17,649 bases of DNA from Chloroflexota bacterium (GTDB lineage: Bacteria; Chloroflexota; Anaerolineae; Anaerolineales; Anaerolineaceae): the NCBI GenBank assembly GCA_029265085.1, contig JAJUJY010000088.1:1-17649 (forward strand). Reading direction: 5' to 3'. The translations under genes were made by a program, and so were the position numbers. Positions 1 through 6,275 of this stretch are shown in pieces (position 1 is the stretch's first letter; each line of letters begins with the position of its first letter). The notes under the pieces were generated by a model that saw only the letters and a program-made list of their open reading frames with translations, was not told where the DNA came from and did not search any database.

Positions 1-417
1 CCTGCCCAATCCTGGGAATCAGTTCCGCCAGCTCCTGCATGAATGGCGAGTAATGCATTCCCCCGATCATACGTGCCGGAAAGCAGGGTGGATAATTCTC
101 GCTGATCCAGTTCTTTTTCTAGTTCGATCGTTTCGGCTTCTAGTTCAGAGCGCAGCGATTCATCGCCTAATTCAACCATCTCATAGGCATCGTGAATTCT
201 TATTTGAAGTTTTTCCCAACCCTCGATCTCATCCCGTAACTCTGAAAGGTCTTTCATTACCTTTAATGCCCGTTCCCGGTTATCCCAGAGGGTGGGATCT
301 TCAGATTGTTCTTGTAAGTTCTTTAATGTAATTTTCTGTGCATCTAAGTCAAAGATGCACCAGGAGTTCTTGGATGCGAGTGTTACACTCGGACAAGCGG
401 TCGATTAAATCTTGCAT
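1..417 (-). CDS. prfB: Peptide chain release factor 2, 5' part, with programmed +1 frameshift
   Basis: RF2 recognises UGA and UAA stop codons and triggers peptide release on the ribosome. The gene starts at ATG 417-415, with a GGAGG ribosome binding site at 426-422. The zero frame encodes 22 residues and then stops at UGA (351-349), in the context CTT-TGA-C. A +1 shift at CTT lets reading continue at GAC (350-348) through 116 more codons to the window edge. The shifted frame reads like the helical N-terminal domain of RF2 (LWDN, then a long charged helix) and reaches HAGAGGTDSQDWA, the conserved start of domain 2. The SPF and GGQ motifs lie outside the window. The expected SD-like element before the shift site is weak, only GGTG three bases ahead of CTT. 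The gene begins 13 bases after ftsY. Frame-naive gene callers would miss the true start. The identification is secure. Confidence 0.96.
338..360 (-). repeat. Perfect hairpin enclosing the prfB frameshift site
   Basis: On the minus strand GTGCATCT and AGATGCAC form a perfect 8-bp stem with a 7-nt loop, TTGACTT. The in-frame UGA lies in the loop and the slippery CTT straddles the stem-loop boundary. The weak SD-like GGTG overlaps the base of the stem. The pairing is seen directly; a regulatory role is inference. Confidence 0.7.
348..354 (-). promoter_or_regulatory. RF2 autoregulatory +1 frameshift site (CUU UGA C)
   Basis: The minus strand reads CTT TGA C, identical to the E. coli prfB slippery site. 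Peptidyl-tRNA-Leu on CUU slips forward to UUU when RF2 is scarce and UGA is read slowly, so RF2 controls its own level (established for this family). The frame before the site opens with a good start and RBS. The frame after it is unmistakable RF2 sequence. Confidence 0.95.
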
Positions 418-430
418 AATTCCTCCAATG

Positions 431-1339
431 TTAGCCTAGAATCCCATCGACAAAGGATTCTCGGTCGAATCGTTGAAAATCGTCCGGTTGTTCGCCCAGT
501 CCGGCAAATAAAATGGGTAACCCTAACTCGCGTTGAATTGCAAACGCCATTCCACCGCGAGCTGAAGAATCTAATTTTGCTAAAATTACACCGGTAACTT
601 TAACTGCTTCTTTAAATGCGCGTGCTTGTTGCAGTGCATTTTGTCCGGTTGTGGCATCTAAAACAAGCCATATGGCATGGGGAGCGCCGGGTAAAGCTTT
701 ACCAGACACACGATAAACCTTTTTTAGTTCTTCCATCAAGTTGTAGCGCGTGTGCAAACGGCCGGCAGTATCAATTAATACCAAGTCCATGTTCTTGGCA
801 ACAGCCGATTGAATCGCATCAAAAGCAACGGCACCTGGATCGCCATCCGGTTGACCAGTAACAATCGGAATTTTTAGCCGATCTGCCCAAATTTGCAATT
901 GGTCAACCGCGGCAGCCCGGTAGGTATCAGCCGCGCCTAAGGATACTTTCTTCCCTTGTTGGGTAAACATTTTTCCTAGCTTTGCAATGGTTGTAGTTTT
1001 TCCGGAACCATTGACCCCGACAATCAAAATGACTGCAGGTTTCAAGTTGGAAAAATCAAGCTGAGGTGGTTCATCCAGTCGGTTGATTAATTCAGTGCGT
1101 AATACCAAGCGAAGTTCTTCAGCGCTGGTGATACCTTCCTGATTGACCTTCTTTTTTAATGATTGCAATACTGACTGAGTAGTTTCAATCCCAATATCTG
1201 ATTGAATCAATAATGCTTCCAGATCATCCCATGTATCCTGGGTGATTTCGGTTGCGCCAATGATCGTAGCCAGCTTACCAAAGGTGGCTTTGCTGGTACG
1301 AGATAATGCTTCTTTCCATTTACTAAAAATATCTGCCAT
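431..1339 (-). CDS. ftsY: Signal recognition particle receptor FtsY
   Basis: This is the SRP-receptor GTPase that docks ribosome-SRP complexes at the membrane. The protein has 302 residues, essentially the NG core without the long acidic A domain of E. coli FtsY. The N domain of helices spans about 1-95. The G domain carries GVNGSGKTT (108-116), DTYRAAA (138-144), DTAGR (190-194), AKLD (254-257) and GGMAF (262-266), followed by the GLGEQPDD segment (280-287) typical of SRP GTPases. The order and spacing of motifs fit FtsY rather than Ffh, since there is no M domain. No Shine-Dalgarno sequence is visible before ATG 1339. Instead a TGATATAAT element sits at 1358-1350, so the gene may have its own almost leaderless transcript. 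It lies 34 bases after rlmN and just before prfB. Confidence 0.95.
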   Translation of the reverse strand: MADIFSKWKEALSRTSKATFGKLATIIGATEITQDTWDDLEALLIQSDIGIETTQSVLQSLKKKVNQEGITSAEELRLVLRTELINRLDEPPQLDFSNLKPAVILIVGVNGSGKTTTIAKLGKMFTQQGKKVSLGAADTYRAAAVDQLQIWADRLKIPIVTGQPDGDPGAVAFDAIQSAVAKNMDLVLIDTAGRLHTRYNLMEELKKVYRVSGKALPGAPHAIWLVLDATTGQNALQQARAFKEAVKVTGVILAKLDSSARGGMAFAIQRELGLPILFAGLGEQPDDFQRFDRESFVDGILG

Positions 1340-1349
1340 AGCGGATCGG

Positions 1350-1358
1350 ATTATATCA
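1350..1358 (-). promoter_or_regulatory. Extended -10 promoter element for ftsY
   Basis: TGATATAAT on the minus strand is a consensus extended -10 (TGn-TATAAT) in the 34-base gap between rlmN and ftsY. No good -35 is seen (CTTAAT at about 17 bases). Only ten bases separate it from the ATG at 1339, so transcription would begin within a few bases of the start codon. Confidence 0.5.
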
Positions 1359-1373
1359 TAAGAGAATATTGGA

Positions 1374-2423
1374 TTAAGAATTTACCTTTGTCGCTAGCTG
1401 CCCGCAGCCTGCCTGGATATCGATCCCTCGCCGCATCCGGATTGTGCACGGAATGCCTTGTTTTTCAAGTTCAGCCTTAAAAGCTTCTGCTCGCTGGCGG
1501 GTACTGCCTTTTCCAGAATATTGGGTAGTGGGGTTAAGTGGAATCAAATTTACGTGGCAAAGGAGTCCTTTCAGGTGTTGGGCTAATTCTTGAGCAACTG
1601 GAACAGTGTCGTTTACATTTTCAATCAATGCCCACTCAAATGTAATCCGGCGGTTTGTGATTGCAACATAATCACGACATGCCTGAATCAAGTCCTCAAT
1701 CGGGTATTTTTTATTTACTGGCATCATGCTGGAGCGTAATTCATTATTCGAACCATGCAGACTGATTGCCAGATTGACCTGGCGTTTTTCCTGTGCAAAT
1801 CGTTGAATCATAGGAATCAGGCCGACCGTTGAGATGGTAAATCGCCTTGCCCCTAGATTCATGCCGTCCGGGTGATTTAACCGGTCAATAGCGGCCATTG
1901 TTGCTTCATAATTATGAAAAGGTTCGCCCATGCCCATTAGAACGATGTTGGTCACCTGCTCACCCTCTTCTTTCAACATACGGGCGTAATACAAAACCTG
2001 TTCCACAATTTCTCCGGAAGAGAGATTGCGCTTGAAGCCCATTTGTCCAGTAGCGCAGAAGACACAGCCCATTGCGCACCCTGCTTGTGTGGAGATGCAT
2101 AATGTTCGCCGGCGGTCATACCACATTAAAACTGCTTCTATGGCTTTCTGATCAGGCAAGATGAACAGTGTTTTTTTTGTCTCGCCATCACTGGAATGCA
2201 ATACTTGTTGCGGAACTAAATGAACAAACTCAAATTCGTTATCTATTTTTGAGCGAATCGATTGGGGCAGCGTGGTGAATTGCTCTGCAGTGTTCCAAAA
2301 TTGCTGGTATAAACCCTGCCATATTTGCTTTGCGCGGTAGGCTGGCTCTCCCCATGATTTTACAATCTGGGTAAGCTGCTCAAGATCCACATCATAAATT
2401 AATATTTTTGTTTTAGCTTCCAT
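1374..2423 (-). CDS. rlmN: Dual-specificity 23S rRNA/tRNA adenine C2-methyltransferase RlmN
   Basis: RlmN is a radical-SAM enzyme that methylates C2 of A2503 in 23S rRNA and of A37 in some tRNAs. The protein has 349 residues, close to the usual length. The iron-sulfur cluster motif CxxxCxxC is at C116, C120 and C123. C109 matches the methyl-carrying cysteine found seven residues ahead of the cluster in E. coli RlmN, and C340 in AGCGQL matches the second catalytic cysteine. GMGEP (164-168) and the SLHGSNN segment (221-227) are also typical. Having C109 and the QAGCGQL ending supports RlmN; Cfr, which shares this chemistry, is the main alternative and is less likely in this housekeeping context. 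The start overlaps the end of the HAD gene by 11 bases with no clear SD, suggesting translational coupling. Confidence 0.95.
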   Translation of the reverse strand: MEAKTKILIYDVDLEQLTQIVKSWGEPAYRAKQIWQGLYQQFWNTAEQFTTLPQSIRSKIDNEFEFVHLVPQQVLHSSDGETKKTLFILPDQKAIEAVLMWYDRRRTLCISTQAGCAMGCVFCATGQMGFKRNLSSGEIVEQVLYYARMLKEEGEQVTNIVLMGMGEPFHNYEATMAAIDRLNHPDGMNLGARRFTISTVGLIPMIQRFAQEKRQVNLAISLHGSNNELRSSMMPVNKKYPIEDLIQACRDYVAITNRRITFEWALIENVNDTVPVAQELAQHLKGLLCHVNLIPLNPTTQYSGKGSTRQRAEAFKAELEKQGIPCTIRMRRGIDIQAGCGQLATKVNS

Positions 2424-3222
2424 GGTTATAAGATATCACAGATTCGACAAGTGATTCTAAATCAGAGGCGATGATATCTGGTTGTGGAGACCAGCTGCGC
2501 AATTCTTCCAGGGTTGAGACGCCGGTTAAAACCAGCCCGGTTTTACATCCCGCACGGTAGCCACCCAAAATATCAGTGTCCAACCGATCTCCTACGGCCA
2601 GGGTTTCTGCCGGATTGGTTCCTAAACGATCCAGCGCAATTTGATATAAAGTGGTAAAAGGCTTGCCGACAATTTCTGGTTTCACATCGGTTGATGCCTC
2701 AATCGCAGCAAGTACTGTGCCTGCACCTGGGATTAATCCCTCTGGGCTTGGAAACGTGCGATCAGGATTTGATCCAATAAAGGGGACACCGCTGCGGATC
2801 AATAATGTCGCAATTTTTAGCTTTTCGTATGTGATTTGCCGGTCTAGACCGGCAGCTACTGCCAGCGGATTATCTGCACTAATTTCAAAACCTTGGTCCT
2901 GGATTGCCTGTTTGAGGCCACTTTCTCCGACAACGAAAATTTTTCCACCATTTGGGAATCTGTTTTTGAGGTAAATTGCAACCGCTGTTGCCGAATTCAC
3001 AATCTGATGCGCTGCAATGTGGACTTTAAATGAGGCTAATTTTTCCTGGTATTGTTCTGGGGTGCGAGTGGCGTTATTGGTAGCCAACATAATTTTAATG
3101 CCGGCGCTTTCGATTCGCCGAAAGATTTTTTCTAAATCACCAATGGGAGTGTTTTCTTTCCAGAGAACACCATCCATGTCTAAAATCAGGGCTCGGATGG
3201 GAAGATGATCAGATACGTTCAT
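2413..3222 (-). CDS. HAD-superfamily sugar/nucleotide phosphatase, NagD-like (class IIA)
   Basis: This is a phosphohydrolase of 269 residues from the haloacid dehalogenase superfamily, subclass IIA (NagD/AraL/4-nitrophenylphosphatase group). Motif I is DMDGVLW with the nucleophile D15 and the acid D17. Motif II is LATNN with T48. The motif III lysine is in PEIVGKP, and motif IV is GDRLDTD near the C-terminus. The cap between motifs II and III is the class IIA type. Members act on small phosphates such as sugar phosphates, pyridoxal phosphate or nucleotides, and the sequence does not reveal which. It shares an 11-base overlap with rlmN, so the two are surely co-transcribed. Its own SD is poor (AAGG about 12 bases from the ATG). 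A stable hairpin separates it from clpP upstream. Confidence 0.85.
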   Translation of the reverse strand: MNVSDHLPIRALILDMDGVLWKENTPIGDLEKIFRRIESAGIKIMLATNNATRTPEQYQEKLASFKVHIAAHQIVNSATAVAIYLKNRFPNGGKIFVVGESGLKQAIQDQGFEISADNPLAVAAGLDRQITYEKLKIATLLIRSGVPFIGSNPDRTFPSPEGLIPGAGTVLAAIEASTDVKPEIVGKPFTTLYQIALDRLGTNPAETLAVGDRLDTDILGGYRAGCKTGLVLTGVSTLEELRSWSPQPDIIASDLESLVESVISYNHGS

Positions 3223-3249
3223 AAGTGGATTTGCCTTATTGATAAAGTA

Positions 3250-3274
3250 AGCCGGATGGCTAGACCATCCGGCT
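3250..3274 (-). terminator. Stable hairpin between clpP and the HAD gene
   Basis: AGCCGGATGG pairs perfectly with CCATCCGGCT (10 bp) around a 5-nt loop. The minus-strand tail is TTACTTTATC, not a run of U. It may be a leaky terminator, an RNA-processing site, or a 3'-end stabiliser for clpP mRNA. Confidence 0.5.
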
Positions 3275-3309
3275 AAGAGGATATCACAAGAGTTGCGAAC
3301 TTTCCAGGC

Positions 3310-3915
3310 TTACTTCTCTGGGGGAGTTAATACCTGGTCAATTAACCCATATTCAACAGCGGCATTAGCGTCCAAATAGTAATCCCGTTCGGTATCGCGC
3401 TCAATGACTTCCAGCGTTTGACCGGTGCTATCGGACATAATCTGGTTGAGGCGGGCTTTCAAGCGCAGAATTTCTTTTGCTTGAATTTCGATATCGGATG
3501 CCTGACCTTGCGCACCGCCCAACGGTTGGTGCATGTGGATTGTGGCATGAGGTAACGCATACCGTTGGCCTTTGGTACCTGCTGCCAACAGTACGGTACC
3601 AAACGAGGCGGTGACACCCACTGCAACCGTGCTGATTTTGTTCGGGATCATCTTCATGGTGTCGTAAATGGCCAAACCAGCGTAGATTTGCCCGCCAGGC
3701 GAGTTAATATACATCTGGATGCCTTTTTCGGGATCTTCGCGGCTCAGAAATAGTAACTGTGCCACGATGAGATTGGCAACTTGGTCGTCAATCGGCGTAC
3801 CCAGGAAAATGATGCGTTCTTTCAGCAGGAGCGAATAGATGTCGTAGGCTCGTTCACCACGACCCGAGGATTCGATGACCATCGGAATAACTGATTGAAA
3901 ATTCGAGACTGACAT
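3310..3915 (-). CDS. clpP: ATP-dependent Clp protease proteolytic subunit
   Basis: ClpP is a serine peptidase that forms a double seven-membered ring and degrades proteins fed by ClpX, ClpA or ClpC. I chose ATG 3915 because AAGGAG (3926-3921) stands five bases ahead; an in-frame TTG at 3939 would put that RBS inside the gene. The 201-residue product has the catalytic triad S104 (TASFG), H129 (HMHQP) and D178 (ERDYYLD). The INSPGG segment near 71 and QPLGG after the histidine are standard. The serine neighbourhood TASFGT differs from the common AASMGA but keeps the nucleophile and glycine. The gene follows tig by 41 bases, the usual tig-clpP pairing. clpX does not follow. Confidence 0.96.
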   Translation of the reverse strand: MSVSNFQSVIPMVIESSGRGERAYDIYSLLLKERIIFLGTPIDDQVANLIVAQLLFLSREDPEKGIQMYINSPGGQIYAGLAIYDTMKMIPNKISTVAVGVTASFGTVLLAAGTKGQRYALPHATIHMHQPLGGAQGQASDIEIQAKEILRLKARLNQIMSDSTGQTLEVIERDTERDYYLDANAAVEYGLIDQVLTPPEK

Positions 3916-3956
3916 ATCTACTCCTTGTTCAGCCAACAAACTAAGAACAGCATTGA

Positions 3957-5369
3957 TTATTCAGCGGTTTCTGTACTTTCCGCTGCTCCGGTTTCAGGAG
4001 TTTCTTCTGCCTTGGGTTCTTCTACAGGTTCTGTGGTTTCTTCAGGTTGGCCAGTCGCAAGCGACTTTAAACGCCGTAAGATGAGCTGGTTGTATTTGCG
4101 CGATACAGCATTCATCGTCATAGCGTTGATTACATCATCACTGACACGTTTTTGGCCTTTCGGCTTTGGCATACTGCTCAGTTCCATTACCGTACTGTTA
4201 ATCGCTTCTTCGTAATCTTTTCGATTGAGTTCGATTTTTTCAGCGCGGCCAATTTCATCTAATACAAGCGAGCGTTCTACACGTTTGCGTGCCATTGGGC
4301 GAATTTGTTCTTCAACATACGCCTCGCGAGAACTATTAATCATCTTGAAATAGGTGTCCAGTTCCATACCCTGCCGCTCAAGGTCTTCTTTCAGATGATT
4401 GAGGGTGTGTTCAACTTCATCTTCCAGAATTTGCGGCGGATATTTAATTGTTGCCTGTTCAATGATTTTGTCAATTAATTCAACAAAGAATTTGTCGTCA
4501 GTTTCCTGACGGCGAGTTTCTTCCAACTGGCGGCGAATTGCTGCCTGCAGGTCGGCAATTGTTTCGAATTGTCCAACGGTTTGAGCAAAGCTGTCATCTA
4601 AATCAGGCAGATGTAATGCCTTAATCGATTGAACGGTTACCGAAAATTCAACTTCTTTGCCTTTAATTGATTCATCTTCTTCTTCGTTTGAGAAGGTGTG
4701 AAGCATTGTTTTTGAATCGTTGGCGCTCATTCCAACCAATTGATCAGTGAAACCGGGGAATGGCCAATTCTTTTCTTGCATTACGTCGTTGCCAATAATG
4801 AATTGGGCAGGGCGTTCTGGGAAGACAATCGCTTCTTCGCCGTCAGCAGGTGTTGTCAGCTTGCCGCTGAGCATCAAGTACACCAAATCGCCATTTTCGG
4901 CAGGACGTTCCACAGGTTCAGCCGTAGCATAGCTGGTCTGCATCCGGTTTAAAAATTCGTTGATATCCTCTTCCGTAACTGCTTCCAGGTTGTAATCCAT
5001 GCGGACATCATTGTATGCGCCTAATTCAACCTTTGGTTCAAGCGGTACAACAAAGGAAAACTTGGGAGGATCCATTGAAACAATTTCATCCAGGGCGCCA
5101 GCAGCAGCCGGTTTGATATCTGCTTCTTTAAGGATATTGGCATATTCTGCGTCAATTAAATCCTCAACAGCCTGCTGGATTAGTGCTTCATCACCAACAT
5201 GGCGACGGATGACATCATACGGGGCTTTACCGGGGCGAAAACCGGGAATTTTAGTTTGCTGGGAAATTTTCCGAGCAGCGCGATGTTTATACGATTCCAG
5301 GGCTGCCGAATCAAATTCTGCAATAATTTTTACCTGATGATCTTCGCGGGGTTGGAGTTCGAGTTTCAA
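3957..5369 (-). CDS. tig: Trigger factor, ribosome-associated chaperone and prolyl isomerase
   Basis: Trigger factor binds ribosomal protein L23 at the tunnel exit and shields nascent chains. The protein has 470 residues. The N-terminal ribosome-binding domain holds the signature GFRPGK (43-48). The FKBP-like isomerase domain spans about 157-248, with [10 protein letters not shown] and [11 protein letters not shown]. The helical chaperone arms run from about 255 to 435. Residues 439-470 form an extra acidic tail rich in Glu, Thr and Pro, probably disordered. The start is TTG at 5369, preceded by GAAGGA at eight bases, with no better in-frame ATG. It lies 42 bases downstream of tRNA-Leu on the same strand with no terminator between them, so the two may share a transcript. 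Confidence 0.94.
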   Translation of the reverse strand: MKLELQPREDHQVKIIAEFDSAALESYKHRAARKISQQTKIPGFRPGKAPYDVIRRHVGDEALIQQAVEDLIDAEYANILKEADIKPAAAGALDEIVSMDPPKFSFVVPLEPKVELGAYNDVRMDYNLEAVTEEDINEFLNRMQTSYATAEPVERPAENGDLVYLMLSGKLTTPADGEEAIVFPERPAQFIIGNDVMQEKNWPFPGFTDQLVGMSANDSKTMLHTFSNEEEDESIKGKEVEFSVTVQSIKALHLPDLDDSFAQTVGQFETIADLQAAIRRQLEETRRQETDDKFFVELIDKIIEQATIKYPPQILEDEVEHTLNHLKEDLERQGMELDTYFKMINSSREAYVEEQIRPMARKRVERSLVLDEIGRAEKIELNRKDYEEAINSTVMELSSMPKPKGQKRVSDDVINAMTMNAVSRKYNQLILRRLKSLATGQPEETTEPVEEPKAEETPETGAAESTETAE

Positions 5370-5411
5370 CTTAATTTTCCTTCTGTAAATAAAGTCTCTT
5401 TAACATTGGAG

Positions 5412-5493
5412 TGGGGAAGGCGGGACTTGAACCCGCACGCCTTTCGGCACATGATCCTAAGTCATGCCTGTCTGCCAATTCCAGCACTTCCCC
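5412..5493 (-). tRNA. tRNA-Leu (anticodon UAG)
   Basis: The minus strand folds as a class II tRNA of 82 nt. The acceptor stem GGGGAAG pairs with CTTCCCC, the discriminator is A, and no CCA is encoded. The anticodon stem CATGA/TCATG closes the loop CTTAGGA, with anticodon TAG at 5459-5457. A long variable arm (GCC-GAAA-GGC) and T-arm GCGGG-TTCAAGT-CCCGC complete it. The UAG anticodon reads CUN leucine codons. Confidence 0.97.
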
Positions 5494-5506
5494 TGTCCGA
5501 CCCCAA

Positions 5507-5533
5507 ATTATACCACGTGAATGGTAATGTTAA
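5507..5533 (-). promoter_or_regulatory. Promoter of the tRNA-Leu / tig / clpP transcript
   Basis: TATAAT at 5512-5507 is preceded by TGG, giving an extended -10. TTAACA at 5533-5528 is a possible -35, with a short 15-base spacer. The -10 ends 13 bases before the mature tRNA 5' end, a common arrangement. Confidence 0.65.
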
Positions 5534-5757
5534 TAGTTTCTTGTTCAACCAGTATAAGATTTTTGTTGCTTTTCGGTTTTATTGTCCAGGTTTGGAATAT
5601 TCTATCAACCGATTTTGATATTGTACGTGATGAGTATTAATTATTTATATGATCTCCCTAAGCAAATCATAAATTTTCTGGTGGTGTTAAGATTCCTGAA
5701 GGTAAAAAAGTACGGCTGCTGCTTTGCGGATTGTGTGTCTAGAACAAAAATTTCGTT
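5534..5757. other. Intergenic region between divergent transcripts
   Basis: This AT-rich stretch separates the tRNA-Leu promoter (minus) from the promoter of the small plus-strand gene. Open frames crossing it lack a ribosome binding site and recognisable sequence. I see no repeat, RNA gene or further strong promoter in it. Confidence 0.5.
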
Positions 5758-5763
5758 TATAAT
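5758..5763 (+). promoter_or_regulatory. -10 element for the 5808-6218 gene
   Basis: A perfect TATAAT lies 45 bases before the start codon. The -35 is weak: TTGTGT at 5731-5736 would need a 21-base spacer. The position fits a short leader carrying the GGAGG at 5798-5802. Confidence 0.5.
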
Positions 5764-5807
5764 GGACGCGATTAAAATTCATCGTCTATTTTTCATTGGA
5801 GGAACCT

Positions 5808-6218
5808 TTGAGCCGAGTGATTTATCCTGAGGGGGCAGGAAAACAACGTAATCAATTGACGCGAGCGATTGTGTTAGCGATCCGCGAACTCATGAAACAG
5901 GCCGAACCAAACGAAACTGCGCGTGACTGCGCGGCATACATCGCTTTATCATTAATTGAAATTGCTGAAAGTGTCGATGTGTCCGTTGCTGCGTGGGAAA
6001 AACGAGATTATTGGGTTAAAGCAGACCGCTTCCGGATGGAATGGGAATGGTCTGGCCGGCTGGGAAATGCCGTGAAAAAAGCTTTGCTTGGTGAGGATTG
6101 GGCTACGGTGGCGATGTCCGCGGCTCAAATTGCTCAAAAACTGAATAAAATAACGATTCCTGAGCGCAATCGGATTGGTACGCCCTGGGTGGGTGCCTGG
6201 AAAAAATTAAATTCATAA
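5808..6218 (+). CDS. Hypothetical protein, small Trp-rich helical protein
   Basis: I do not recognise this family. The start is taken as TTG 5808 because GGAGG (5798-5802) stands five bases upstream; an earlier TTG at 5796 would overlap that RBS. The 136-residue product has no signal peptide or membrane segment. It seems mostly helical: a basic N-terminus, a helix ending in the only cysteine (RDCAAYIALS), then a stretch dense in tryptophan (AAWEKRDYW, MEWEWSG). Seven Trp in 136 residues is high. The gene stands alone on the plus strand with its own -10 element and shares a terminator with the convergent acyl-CoA synthetase gene. Promoter, RBS and terminator together argue that it is real. It could be a small regulator or adaptor, but nothing in the sequence shows this. 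Confidence 0.75.
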   Translation: MSRVIYPEGAGKQRNQLTRAIVLAIRELMKQAEPNETARDCAAYIALSLIEIAESVDVSVAAWEKRDYWVKADRFRMEWEWSGRLGNAVKKALLGEDWATVAMSAAQIAQKLNKITIPERNRIGTPWVGAWKKLNS

Positions 6219-6224
6219 GCAAAC

Positions 6225-6258
6225 AAAAAAGCTGTTCTGATTTCGGAACAGCTTTTTT
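6225..6258. terminator. Bidirectional rho-independent terminator
   Basis: GCTGTTC (6231-6237) pairs with GAACAGC (6246-6252). It is flanked by six A on the left and six T on the right, so it works for both converging transcripts: the plus-strand small gene and the minus-strand acyl-CoA synthetase gene. Confidence 0.9.
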
Positions 6259-6275
6259 GTTTCATGTTTTATTTT

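Noticed and set aside
53..331. Plus-strand open frame opposite prfB
   Set aside because: The minus strand encodes clear RF2 sequence in the frame after the shift; the plus frame has no RBS and unlikely composition.
3916..3939. Longer clpP starting at TTG 3939
   Set aside because: The AAGGAG at 3926-3921 would lie within the coding sequence and points to ATG 3915.
5199..5618. Plus-strand open frame across the start of tig and tRNA-Leu
   Set aside because: It runs antisense through a certain tRNA gene and the trigger factor N-terminus, with no RBS.
5582..5830. Plus-strand open frame in the region before the small unknown gene
   Set aside because: It covers the promoter and RBS of the 5808 gene, has no RBS of its own, and its composition is AT-rich non-coding in character.
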